A stretch of DNA of 64,000 nucleotides, from assembly GCA_016868815.1 (NCBI GenBank), contig VGFQ01000007.1, positions 1-64,000 of the forward strand, written 5' to 3'. The stretch comes from Bacteroidota bacterium (GTDB taxonomy: Bacteria > Bacteroidota > Bacteroidia > Chitinophagales > Chitinophagaceae). Made by a program: the position numbers and the translations under genes. The notes under the pieces were generated by a model that saw only the letters and a program-made list of their open reading frames with translations, did not search any database and was not told the origin of the DNA. Shown one piece after another: positions 44,052 through 52,817 of the stretch. Every line of letters begins with the position of its first letter. Position 1 is the first letter of the stretch.

Positions 44052-46049
44052 TCAGTCGACAATTTCCAGTATCGAGTGGATATCGAGCCGGGGTAATCGA
44101 ACCGATGTCCGACCGTCTTTATATATCAGGGGCAGCTGCCTTCCTTCGGGCTGCAAGACGACTTTCTGCGGTCTTCCTTTGATCTGGACGAGGATATCTG
44201 TAAGCGGAGGTAACTGATCGTATCCGATGGCTGCGCGATTGGTATGTTCGCCGGCTATGTTGACGAGGTGGACGAGGGTCTTCCCCAGTCCCTTGTTGAC
44301 GGCCACATGCACCAGATGCGTGCCTGTGACGGTTACCCGTCGATCGGGGTCCAGTGCCGAGATGGTTTCAGCAAACAGGTCGCGGATGGAGGGTGACTTA
44401 TATTCTGCATAGGCTGTGCCTGCGTCGAAGAGCAGGGCTGCGATGCGGCCTTTGCCGACGTTTCGCAGGATGGCGGCGGGATGTTGGCAGGTGTCGAGGT
44501 AGTCGTTGCTTTTATAGAAGGAGGACAGCGTCATGGCGTCCGAGGCTAGGCTTACCTCTAGGATAGGGCTCCGGATGCCACCAAGTTGTCCGGCTGCTGA
44601 TATAAAGGCAGATTTTTCTTCTGCGCGGTGAGTGGAAATAAGTCCCAGATCTTGGGCAAAGAGTCCAGCTGTCTCTACGCCGACCAGCAGCAGCCTGCCG
44701 CCTTCGCGGACATAGCTTTTGAGTTCGGAGAGGAGGTCAGGCTCGAGTTCACTGCATTCTGGGACAATGATCAGCGGGTATTCTCTCATCCTGCCCTGCA
44801 GGTGGTGTTCCATGAGCAGTTCTACGGGCAGCTGGTTGTCGAGCAGTGCATAGAGGGTGGCAGGCAGCTTGGCCGGTGGGCCTGGAAAAGGGGAGGTCGC
44901 TTGTTGGCGGTAGCTACGGGCGGGGAAGAGGAGGGCTGCCTGTGGGAGGGCCTGGGCCTTATGACAGAAAGCCTGCCGCTCGCGGCAGAAGCGGGCCAGT
45001 TCGGAGAGGGTGTTGGCCAGCCAGGGCTTGAGGGAGAGGTCGCGGTTCTGTGTGTAGTAGAACTGGATGCCACCCCCCATGGCCATCACCTGGGCGGCTT
45101 CTTGTTTGAGTTGGGTGGCGGACTTGTTGCTCATGGGCATCTTGGCTCCATTCCAGGAAAAGCCCCAGGCCATGAGGTCCCATGGCTTCCCTTGTGGGGC
45201 CATGGCGCGTGCTTCGAAGGCGGATCGGTAGACGCCGTCTTGTGGCGTCACATCTCCAGAGAGGTAGTCGACGGCATTGGCTACGGGCTCGGGCATCAGC
45301 GAGGAGTACGACCAGTTGCTGGTGATCTGGAAGCTGGGGTCGAAGGCATGGATGGCGTTGATGTATGTCCGCATGTAATTGCGGAACAGATCTCTGGTAA
45401 AGTCGAGGTAGGCTGTATAGTGGGGATGGTCTTTTCCCCTGGGGGTGTCTGTGTACCCAGTTCGTTGATGCCAGGCCTGCAGTGCGGCGCGGGAGTAGTC
45501 GGTTTCCACGGCCCAGCAGTCGCCATCGATCCAGGCACCGTCGACGCCGTAACCGCCGCTGAGTTCTTTGAGTTGTGGGATGAGGATGCTGTCTAGGTAG
45601 GGGCTGAAGAAGGATACTTTTTGAGTGCTCCGCTCTCCGTTGGCTTTGACCATGGCCCACTGGGGTCGTTCTTTACAGACCTTATCGTCCCATACACCTG
45701 AATAGTGCATGTACAGTCCTACGTTGTTTTGTTTCGTGACGGCGCGTAATAGCTGAAGCGGGTCTTTGTCGAAGCCTTTCACCGGGTGGCCGGCCCGGGT
45801 AGGATAGCTGGAGATGCCATAGTGACCTTTGCAGTCGATCTGTATGAAGTCGGGGCGCACTCTTTTGAGGAAGCTGTCAACCATTGGCTCTGTGAGTGTC
45901 CGTCCGGCGTCGGTGATGTCTTCGGTGGCGTGCAGGTCGAAATGGATTCCAAAGAAGCAATCGCTTCGGCGCAGGGTAGCGGGCGGCTGTGCGGATCCTG
46001 CAGATACGCAGCAGGCAGTCGCTGCAAGGAGAAGGCATATCCTTTTCAT
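44052..46049 (-). CDS. secreted TIM-barrel glycosidase-like protein with amidotransferase-like C-domain
   Basis: The ATG at 46049 gives MKRICLLLAATACCVSAGSAQ; an ORF extension upstream to 46193 lacks a signal peptide. Residues ~30-400 look like a (beta/alpha)8 barrel: FFGIHFDLHATED, DFIQIDCKGHYG, NVGLYMHYSG, GYGVDGAWIDGDCW and DLMAWGFSWNGA. This arrangement resembles the alpha-L-fucosidase/GH29-like and GHL barrels. The Asp in WIDGD is the best nucleophile candidate. Residues ~430-530 (YPLIIVPECSELEPDL, YVREGGRLLLVG) form a glutamine-amidotransferase-like domain as in beta-galactosidase trimerisation parts. The C-terminus is beta-rich. No glycoside hydrolase family can be named with confidence. 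Confidence 0.72.
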   Translation of the reverse strand: MKRICLLLAATACCVSAGSAQPPATLRRSDCFFGIHFDLHATEDITDAGRTLTEPMVDSFLKRVRPDFIQIDCKGHYGISSYPTRAGHPVKGFDKDPLQLLRAVTKQNNVGLYMHYSGVWDDKVCKERPQWAMVKANGERSTQKVSFFSPYLDSILIPQLKELSGGYGVDGAWIDGDCWAVETDYSRAALQAWHQRTGYTDTPRGKDHPHYTAYLDFTRDLFRNYMRTYINAIHAFDPSFQITSNWSYSSLMPEPVANAVDYLSGDVTPQDGVYRSAFEARAMAPQGKPWDLMAWGFSWNGAKMPMSNKSATQLKQEAAQVMAMGGGIQFYYTQNRDLSLKPWLANTLSELARFCRERQAFCHKAQALPQAALLFPARSYRQQATSPFPGPPAKLPATLYALLDNQLPVELLMEHHLQGRMREYPLIIVPECSELEPDLLSELKSYVREGGRLLLVGVETAGLFAQDLGLISTHRAEEKSAFISAAGQLGGIRSPILEVSLASDAMTLSSFYKSNDYLDTCQHPAAILRNVGKGRIAALLFDAGTAYAEYKSPSIRDLFAETISALDPDRRVTVTGTHLVHVAVNKGLGKTLVHLVNIAGEHTNRAAIGYDQLPPLTDILVQIKGRPQKVVLQPEGRQLPLIYKDGRTSVRLPRLDIHSILEIVD

Positions 46050-46135
46050 GAGGATGAATATACGGCATCGGGTCAAAGGTCGTTTTCGGCCTGTGCCGGG
46101 AGTCTTTGCACTTAAATTTTTGTGTACATTCAAGC

Positions 46136-47296
46136 ATGCGATGGACAGTATTTCTGGTATGGCTTTATATTTTGCCGCAGGGATCGTCTGCACAGACTCG
46201 GCCCTCAGATTCGCTCTGTGTGGGCGCCTATTTTACCGAAGCGCAGGGGGCTATGTTCTTAGCCTCCCATATGCCTAAGTGCCGGGAGGACTGGCAGTCG
46301 CGGGCTGACAGCATCCGCCGCCGCATCCTGATCGCTGCACGGCTCGACCGCCTGCCTCCGAAGCCGTCTTCGGCGCCGGTAATCCATTCGCGGCGTGTCA
46401 TGGAGGGATATACGGTCGAGAATGTCTACTTGGAGAGCATCCCTGGCTATTTCGTGACGGGCAACCTCTACCGGCCCACGCAGCAGTCAGGCCGCCGTCC
46501 CGGGGTGCTGGCGCCGCATGGCCACGATGGAGAGGGCGAGGGCCATTATAGGGAGCAGGTGCAAAAGCGTTGTGCCACGCTGGCCCGGATGGGTGCTGTG
46601 GTCTTTGCCTGGGACATGGTTGGCTATGGCGATGCCCGGCAATGTAACCATCGCATCCCCGGAGCTTTTCGTCTGCAGACGGTCAACAGCCTGCGGTCCC
46701 TGGACTTTCTATTGTCCTTGCCGGAGGTCGACAGCCTCCGGGTGGCAGTGACGGGGGAGTCGGGCGGCGGCACGCAGAGCTTTATGCTGGCAGCCCTGGA
46801 TGCCCGAGTGAAAGTCTCGGTGCCCGTGGTCATGGTCTCAGCCCACTTTTTCGGCGGCTGTGTCTGCGAGAGTGGCATGCCCATCCACAAAGACGGATCC
46901 TATCAGACGGTGAATGCCGAGATTGCGGGCCTCACGGCTCCACGGCCGATGTTGCTCGTCTCCTGTGGTGCCGACTGGACGCGCAACACGCCAACGGTAG
47001 AGTATCCCTTCCTCCAGAAAATATATTCTCTCTATGGAGCAGCCAGTCAGGTAGAGAACGTTCACCTGGCACAGGAGCAGCATGATTACGGCCCTAGTAA
47101 GCGCCAGGCCATGTACCCTTTTCTGGCCAGACATCTAGGGCTCGATCTGTCTGCGGTCATGGATGCAAGCGGGCGAGTAGACGAACGACCCTCCATGCTG
47201 CTGCCCCGGGAAGCACTTGCCTCCTTCAACGCCGAACATCCCCTGCCGGCACACGCCGCCAAGGAGGATGCTGCAGTGGCGGCTTTGTTAAAGTGA
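46136..47296 (+). CDS. secreted alpha/beta-hydrolase esterase (acetylxylan-esterase-like)
   Basis: The ATG at 46136 gives MRWTVFLVWLYILPQGSSAQ, a signal peptide; an in-frame ATG at 46106 is less fitting. The fold carries PGVLAPHGHDG, the nucleophile elbow TGESGGGTQ (about residue 206), an Asp in SCGADWT and a His in QEQHDYGP. It resembles the large AXE1/dienelactone-hydrolase-like esterases seen in polysaccharide loci. It is divergent from the glycosidase-like gene (86-bp shared control region) and 51 bp upstream of the DUF6807 gene, so it probably forms an operon with that. Confidence 0.82.
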   Translation: MRWTVFLVWLYILPQGSSAQTRPSDSLCVGAYFTEAQGAMFLASHMPKCREDWQSRADSIRRRILIAARLDRLPPKPSSAPVIHSRRVMEGYTVENVYLESIPGYFVTGNLYRPTQQSGRRPGVLAPHGHDGEGEGHYREQVQKRCATLARMGAVVFAWDMVGYGDARQCNHRIPGAFRLQTVNSLRSLDFLLSLPEVDSLRVAVTGESGGGTQSFMLAALDARVKVSVPVVMVSAHFFGGCVCESGMPIHKDGSYQTVNAEIAGLTAPRPMLLVSCGADWTRNTPTVEYPFLQKIYSLYGAASQVENVHLAQEQHDYGPSKRQAMYPFLARHLGLDLSAVMDASGRVDERPSMLLPREALASFNAEHPLPAHAAKEDAAVAALLK

Positions 47297-47347
47297 GGGG
47301 GCATCTCCTTAGAATCAAGCACCACGTAAAAAATAAATCTATCGACT

Positions 47348-48385
47348 ATGCAGTATCGTGTAGAGGTGACTGTTGGTATCGCATTTCTCCTTTCCCTTTC
47401 TGTGGCCGCGCAAAAGGTGAAAGTCATCCAGAACCGGGAGCATGAATCTTTCCAGGTGACCATAGAGGGTCGACCGTTCACGCAGTTCCTATTTTCTGAT
47501 ACCTTGCCCAAGCCCGTCTTATACCCTATTCATGCCTCCAACGGCCGAGCCATCACCCGAGGCTTTCCGATCACACCCATCGAGGGGGAGCCGACGGACC
47601 ATCCGCATCATCTGGGATTGTGGCTGAACTACGGGGATGTCAATGGTCTCGACTTCTGGAACAATTCTTCCACCATCCCGGTCGAAAAGCGGGGCGGTTA
47701 TGGGACGGTCCGAATGGAAAAACTGCTCATGACGCGCGACGGGGAGACCGGAGGCCTTGAATATGAAGCGTATTGGGTTGGCCCAGACGGCCGTCGGTAT
47801 CTGCATGAGCGTACGGAGTTCACCTTCGGGGAGGAGGGAGGCGCCTGGTATATCGACCGCACCACCATGCTCAAAGCCGAGCAGCCCGTGTTGTTTCAAG
47901 ACAACAAGGAGGGAATGTTGGGCCTGCGCGTCTGCCACGAACTGCAGATTCCTGCCAAAGAGACAAAGAAGTATACCGATGCCAATGGCATCGTCACGAC
48001 GGTGACGGCCGTGACCGACATGGTCGCCAATGGCAACTACCTAGCCTCGAATGGCAAGCAAGGAGATGAAGTATGGAGCAGCAAGGCTTCCTGGTGTATG
48101 ATGTATGGCAAGGTAGGTGCCGACTCTGTAAGCATCCTCATCGTCGACCATCCCTCGAATGTGGGTTATCCCACACACTGGCATGCCCGGGGCTATGGGC
48201 TCTTCGCTGCCAATCCGCTCGGGGTGAAGGTCTTTACCAATGGCAGGCAGACGTTGAACCATTCCCTTAAGCAGGGTGAGTCGATGACTGTCCGCTACCG
48301 AGTGGTAGTGGCGGCGGGCCCCCGCGTACTGGACGCAGGGCGCATTCAAGCATGGGAGGAGTCTTTTGCTAAGGGGCGCGGCTGA
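47348..48385 (+). CDS. secreted DUF6807 (PmoA-like) protein
   Basis: MQYRVEVTVGIAFLLSLSVAAQ is a signal peptide. The rest (about 323 residues) shows the DUF6807 pattern: PFTQFLFSDTLPKPVLYPIHA, PTDHPHHLGLWLNYGDVNGLDFW and a C-terminal part with HPSNVGYPTHWHARGYGLFAANPLG. It is a beta-rich fold with conserved His/Trp. DUF6807 proteins often sit in polysaccharide-utilisation loci, but their activity is not well established; the name PmoA is inherited and does not mean methane oxidation. It follows the esterase by 51 bp in one probable operon. Confidence 0.8.
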   Translation: MQYRVEVTVGIAFLLSLSVAAQKVKVIQNREHESFQVTIEGRPFTQFLFSDTLPKPVLYPIHASNGRAITRGFPITPIEGEPTDHPHHLGLWLNYGDVNGLDFWNNSSTIPVEKRGGYGTVRMEKLLMTRDGETGGLEYEAYWVGPDGRRYLHERTEFTFGEEGGAWYIDRTTMLKAEQPVLFQDNKEGMLGLRVCHELQIPAKETKKYTDANGIVTTVTAVTDMVANGNYLASNGKQGDEVWSSKASWCMMYGKVGADSVSILIVDHPSNVGYPTHWHARGYGLFAANPLGVKVFTNGRQTLNHSLKQGESMTVRYRVVVAAGPRVLDAGRIQAWEESFAKGRG

Positions 48386-48634
48386 GTTGAGTCCCGCAGG
48401 CGCTTCGATCCGGGAATCTGGACCGTCTCTTTCGGCGATGCCCTTCCGATCGATGCGGCCGCGTATGTCCGCTCCAAACTGGTCTCGCAGGCCTTTCATT
48501 CAAAGATGTAGCTGAACCCGCTGAAGACACGGCGGGGCAGAGTGGCGTGCAGCCGTGATAGATCTCCTCCATGAAAGTCTGGATCTATTTCTACAAGTTG
48601 CTGATGTCGGAGAAGTAAATGCAGGGATGAACAG

Positions 48635-48669
48635 GCAGGCGCCGGGACTTATGGGTTCCCGGCGCCTGC
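48635..48669. terminator. hairpin between convergent genes, probable transcript end
   Basis: In the 303-bp gap 48386-48688, GCAGGCGCCGGGA (48635-48647) pairs perfectly with TCCCGGCGCCTGC (48657-48669) around a 9-nt loop, just past the end of the PDZ gene. Neither strand has a U tract, so it may be a stable 3' end for both convergent transcripts, possibly with Rho. Nothing else is seen in this gap. Confidence 0.5.
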
Positions 48670-48688
48670 AATACTACAGATATAAGAT

Positions 48689-49693
48689 TCAGAATTCCGC
48701 CTTGCGCAGCGGCTTGGGGAGTTTGATGTTGAGCTCGACTTTTTTCCCGCCGCGTTCCAGGGATAGGTCGTAGCTATGCGCATCCCCGCGCAGGACTTCA
48801 CGGAGGTCTTCCACGCTGGAGAGCCGCTTGCCACCTACGATACGAAGGACATCGCCTTTCTTCACGCCGGCCTTGTCAGCAGGTGAGCCGGCAGTTACGT
48901 CAAGGATGTTCAGTCCTTCGCCCGACTCCCTCTCTTCTACAGAGAGTCCCATCTTCGGGCGCTGACTCGCCGGTTCGCGGATGATGGCGCGGTCGGGCCC
49001 CTTTTGTTCCATGATTTCTTCGATAGATTTCTGCATGTCTGGCCCGATGGGCATGTCGAAGGTGCGGAACTCGGAGACCGTCTTCATCTCTCCGAGGGGG
49101 ACCTCCAGCGCCATCTGCTTTCCATCGCGGAGGATGTCGAGCACCACCTTTTCGCCGGGATGCTTAGAGCGGATATATTCGACCATCTCTTCAGGTCTGG
49201 CCATTTTTTTGCTGTCGACGGAAGTCAGGATGTCTTTGACGCGGATGCCGGCGGTGGCGGCAGCGCTGGGGTCGCTGACTTCTACCACTTCGAGGCCCTG
49301 CTCATGTGCCTGCAGTCGTACCCCCAGCTGGGCACGGCGCTCCGTCTGGTTCCAGTTGCGCTCATCGCGAAACATGCGAACATCTGGCATGACTTCGCGG
49401 AGGACGAACGACTCCGGCAGGTGGAGGGAGTCGCCTTCCATGATGAGGACACGGCCAATGGGAGAGGAGCGCTTCATGATGATGGTCTCTTTGTCGGCGC
49501 CGGTGACTTCCTTGCCATTGACGGTGACCTTATCACCTTCGATCTCAATGATGGTCTTCGCGCCCTTGTCGTCGGCGCGGATGATGATCTCTTTCTTCTC
49601 CTTTGGTTTCTGGCCCTTGTCCTGAGCAGTGGCCGGGAGGCTGAGGCCAGCGGCGAGCACGACTAGAGGCAGCAGTTTTTGGAATGTAGACAT
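48689..49693 (-). CDS. periplasmic protein with two PDZ domains
   Basis: MSTFQKLLPLVVLAAGLSLPATAQ is a signal peptide, followed by a charged Lys-rich linker. PDZ 1 lies at about residues 118-200 (AQLGVRLQAHEQGLEVVEV, AATAGIRVKDILTSVDSKK). PDZ 2 lies at about 245-330 (MGLSVEERESGEGLNILDV, SPADKAGVKKGDVLRIVGG). No protease domain is seen, so unlike DegP or CtpA it would bind peptides or protein C-termini rather than cleave them. It is a single gene, with the next upstream gene on the same strand 108 bp away. An envelope stress or assembly role is possible but inferred. Confidence 0.85.
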   Translation of the reverse strand: MSTFQKLLPLVVLAAGLSLPATAQDKGQKPKEKKEIIIRADDKGAKTIIEIEGDKVTVNGKEVTGADKETIIMKRSSPIGRVLIMEGDSLHLPESFVLREVMPDVRMFRDERNWNQTERRAQLGVRLQAHEQGLEVVEVSDPSAAATAGIRVKDILTSVDSKKMARPEEMVEYIRSKHPGEKVVLDILRDGKQMALEVPLGEMKTVSEFRTFDMPIGPDMQKSIEEIMEQKGPDRAIIREPASQRPKMGLSVEERESGEGLNILDVTAGSPADKAGVKKGDVLRIVGGKRLSSVEDLREVLRGDAHSYDLSLERGGKKVELNIKLPKPLRKAEF

Positions 49694-49801
49694 GCCTTTA
49701 TTTTCAGCAAGATACGGTGTGAGAGGCCTTGGAAATTGTTAAAATAAGGAGCGTCTGGGCATGACCGGAGCATACCCAGGGAAATTGTAACAGCTACAGG
49801 T

Positions 49802-50968
49802 TCAACGAGTCTCCTTTGAGATCAGTGTGGCATACAGGACCTCGACCGTCTTGCGGATGACGGTGTTGAACCCGTCGGTATAGCCCGGATGGCAGCCGTT
49901 GCTGATGACGACGAAGCCGAAGCGTTTTCGGGGATGCCAGAACATGGCGCTGTAGAGACCGTAGGCGGAGCCGGTATGTCCGTGCATGGTCTGGCCATGG
50001 AGGAGCCGGGAGGTCTCCAGCAGGGCGAGCCCGTAGCCTTCCTCGGCGGTGAGGGGCGTCTGCATGGCATGGGCGCTGCGACGCGACAAGATACGTCCGC
50101 CGGGATAGCGACCTTTGCGGGCATGCATAGTCATATACCGGGCCAGGTCTGCAGCAGAGATCTTCATCCCACCGGTGGGCGAGAACAGCGGTGTACTACG
50201 GCCCATGACATAGGTGGCGAGCTCTTCACGGCGGGGGGCATAGGCAGCCGGAGATGCGATGAAACGGGATGAGTCTGTCTGATAGGCGTAGATGGGTGCG
50301 AGGCGGTTGGCGTCAAGGGAGTCCACGCAGTAGCCACCATAGAGCCCCAGTGGCTTCAGTATCGCCTGCTGTACGTATACGTCGAAGCGTGTTTGTGTGA
50401 GCCTTTCCAGGATGGCTCCGGCCATGTTGTAGTTGAGGTTGCAGTACTGGTAGCCGCTGTCGGGCGCATACGCGTTGTACGATTTTTCCCATTCGGGGTT
50501 TTTCGACGGGTCGATCGCGTCCAGGCTGAAATATCCCTGGCTGTCGTTGATGGAGGAGTGGTGCGAGAGGAGCATCCGGAGGGTGATGACGGTCGATGGG
50601 TGGTTGGGATTGCGCACCGGGAATCCGACGAGCGTACCTACATCGTCATTCAATGAGAGCCTGCCCTGGTCGACGAGTTGCATCAGGCAGGTGGCGGTGA
50701 AGGATTTCGAGATGCTGGCGATGCGGAAGAGGTCGTCGTTCCGGAGGGGTTGCTTTTTCTCGAGGTCGCGATATCCGAACGCCTGTTGGTAGATGATCTG
50801 CCCTTTCTTGACGACAGCAACGGAGAGGCCTGCAACCGGCGTTTGCTGCATCAACTGTTCGATCCGGGCGGCTGTTTGCGGGGCCTGCGCCGTGGCGGAA
50901 CAAGCCAGGATGGCCGACGCCAGCAAGTGCCAGGGAATCCATGTCGAGCGGATGGTCTGAGTGGCCAT
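49802..50968 (-). CDS. class-C beta-lactamase-like serine hydrolase
   Basis: The ATG at 50968 gives MATQTIRSTWIPWHLLASAILAC; a lipobox-like SAILAC suggests a lipoprotein, though SPI cleavage is possible. The active-site SISK (S-x-x-K, about residue 85) starts the key helix, YCNLNYN gives the Tyr, and HTGSAYG the H-x-G motif. The 388-residue fold is that of beta-lactamase-related serine hydrolases, which include esterases and D,D-peptidases. A true lactamase activity cannot be claimed. It is divergent from the PaaK-like gene with about 200 bp between. Confidence 0.87.
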   Translation of the reverse strand: MATQTIRSTWIPWHLLASAILACSATAQAPQTAARIEQLMQQTPVAGLSVAVVKKGQIIYQQAFGYRDLEKKQPLRNDDLFRIASISKSFTATCLMQLVDQGRLSLNDDVGTLVGFPVRNPNHPSTVITLRMLLSHHSSINDSQGYFSLDAIDPSKNPEWEKSYNAYAPDSGYQYCNLNYNMAGAILERLTQTRFDVYVQQAILKPLGLYGGYCVDSLDANRLAPIYAYQTDSSRFIASPAAYAPRREELATYVMGRSTPLFSPTGGMKISAADLARYMTMHARKGRYPGGRILSRRSAHAMQTPLTAEEGYGLALLETSRLLHGQTMHGHTGSAYGLYSAMFWHPRKRFGFVVISNGCHPGYTDGFNTVIRKTVEVLYATLISKETR

Positions 50969-51169
50969 GGGCTGCTTTTGCTTTCTAAAGTATACACATT
51001 TTTGGTATCGGGGATTCATGCGTGCACCGCCATGCAAGGCATCTATACCTTGATGGGCTATATCTGGTCTTGCCCTCTTGAATCTCACCATAGTTTTCAA
51101 TACCATTGTACCACCAGTTTTGACGGGACTCGTCTGCCTGGCACGACCCTCGGCCTAAACCCTTCCGTG

Positions 51170-52480
51170 ATGAACCTGTTTACTACCATGTTGAGATTTC
51201 AGGGCTATCCGATCGGCCAGGCCGTCGAGGAGGTAGCTGGGATCCAGTCGATGCCGCCAGATCAGTTCTGGGCATATGTTACCCGGCAGTGCTGGGCGAT
51301 GGCCAGCTTCCACCATCAGCACAACCGCATGTACCGCGGGTTGGTGGGGAATGCCCTGCCGGAGCGTTGGGAGGACTTGCCCGTGATGACCAAGAAAGAC
51401 CTCCAGCAGCCGCTTTCCAACACGCTGAGTACCGGATACCAGGATGGCAATACTTATCGCAACAGTACGTCCGGCTCTTCCGGAACGCCTTTCTCCTTTG
51501 CAAAAGACAAGCATTCGCATGCCATTATGTGGGCCTTGTATTTCGAACGGTATGCGCGTCATGGGATCGACTACGGCGCCTCACTGCAGGCCCGATTTTA
51601 TGGCATCCCACTGCAGGGCGCCAAGAAGTACAAGGAGCTGGCCAAAGACTTTTTCGCTGCCCGCGTCCGCTTTCCGATCTTCAACTTGTCGGATGAGAAG
51701 CTCGACAGCTTTATCCGTCGCTTTCAGCAACAGCCTGTTGCCTACATCAATGGATATACCAGCTCCCTGGCATACTTCGCCCAATACTGCTTGAAGAAAG
51801 GGATTGTCCTGCGCTCGGTTTGCCCGACGCTGAAGGTGACCATTCCTACTTCGGAGATGTGCTCTCCGGAAGACAGACTGCTTATGGAGAAAGCCTTTGG
51901 AGTCCCCGTCGTCAACGAATACGGGTGTGCAGAGGCCGGCATCCTGGCTATTGAAGACGAGCAAGGCGACTGGATCCTCAACAACGAGAACGTCTACTTC
52001 GAAGTGATAGACGATCAGCATCAGCCCCTCCCTGACGGCCAGTCCGGGAAGCTCGTCATTACACTGCTGCATAACAAGGCCATGCCGTTCATCCGGTACG
52101 AGCTCGGCGACATGGCCACCCTTTCTGTCCGCCGCAAGGGCAACCATCAGCTCCTGCATGGCTTGGCGGGGCGTACCAATGAGTTTGCCATCCTTCCAGA
52201 TGGAAGGAAGGTGCCGGCGCTGACTTTTTATTATATCACCAAGGCACTGATTCAACACGAGATCAAAGAGTTCATCGTCAAACAGCAGGCCCACGACCGG
52301 TTCCTCTTCGAGTACGTCTCGGAAAAGTCCTTGTCGGAGGAAGCGAAGCGGCATGTCTATAAGGCCATGGATGTCTACCTGGCGCCAAACTTGAAGGCAG
52401 AGTTCCAGCAAAAAGACGTGATCGAGCGGACGTCCATCGGCAAGCTCCGCCAGTTCTACAACTGCATACCGACGGACTAG
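51170..52480 (+). CDS. PaaK/CapK-like adenylate-forming ligase
   Basis: An AMP-forming ligase of 436 residues related to phenylacetate-CoA ligase and CapK. The ATP loop is STSGSSGTPFSF (about residue 100). VVNEYGCAEAG corresponds to the aromatic/Glu substrate-adenylate motif, and RYELGDMATLS followed by LAGRTNEFAIL gives the Asp-Arg hinge. The final GKLRQFYN contains the C-terminal Lys region. The ATG at 51170 starts the fold properly; longer frames upstream overlap the hydrolase gene. Its substrate acid is unknown, and there is no CoA-pathway gene nearby. CapK-like ligases occur in polysaccharide loci, which is a weak hint. Confidence 0.82.
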   Translation: MNLFTTMLRFQGYPIGQAVEEVAGIQSMPPDQFWAYVTRQCWAMASFHHQHNRMYRGLVGNALPERWEDLPVMTKKDLQQPLSNTLSTGYQDGNTYRNSTSGSSGTPFSFAKDKHSHAIMWALYFERYARHGIDYGASLQARFYGIPLQGAKKYKELAKDFFAARVRFPIFNLSDEKLDSFIRRFQQQPVAYINGYTSSLAYFAQYCLKKGIVLRSVCPTLKVTIPTSEMCSPEDRLLMEKAFGVPVVNEYGCAEAGILAIEDEQGDWILNNENVYFEVIDDQHQPLPDGQSGKLVITLLHNKAMPFIRYELGDMATLSVRRKGNHQLLHGLAGRTNEFAILPDGRKVPALTFYYITKALIQHEIKEFIVKQQAHDRFLFEYVSEKSLSEEAKRHVYKAMDVYLAPNLKAEFQQKDVIERTSIGKLRQFYNCIPTD

Positions 52481-52586
52481 TGCTGCAGGCACATCGATGG
52501 CTGACATGCATCCATACCCACAGCCCACTTTGTTCTCTGGCAGTGGAGGTCTGGCACACCCTGACGTGTAGCTTTCATTTATTTCC

Positions 52587-52817
52587 ATGCCTGGTCGGGA
52601 ACGCCCGCAATTTGATCGGGCCGAGGTGATTACTTATAGCCCGGATGCGGTATGGGCGGTGACCACGGCGATTGACCGCAACCCGATCCTCTACCTCATC
52701 TCTTGCCATTGGGTGGTACATTCCGATGGCAGGATCGGCCAGTACCACTGGGGCAGTGAGCAAAAGCGGGTATTGATGGCATGGGAGACTGGCTTTGTAG
52801 ACTCGCTTAGAGGCTAG
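52587..52817 (+). CDS. hypothetical protein, 76 residues
   Basis: A small soluble protein (RAEVITYSPDAVWAVTTAID, ILYLISCHWVVHSDGRIGQY) with balanced strand- and helix-like stretches. No family is recognised. It overlaps the convergent Gfo/Idh/MocA stop by 4 bp. Coding potential looks plausible but is not certain. Confidence 0.4.
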   Translation: MPGRERPQFDRAEVITYSPDAVWAVTTAIDRNPILYLISCHWVVHSDGRIGQYHWGSEQKRVLMAWETGFVDSLRG

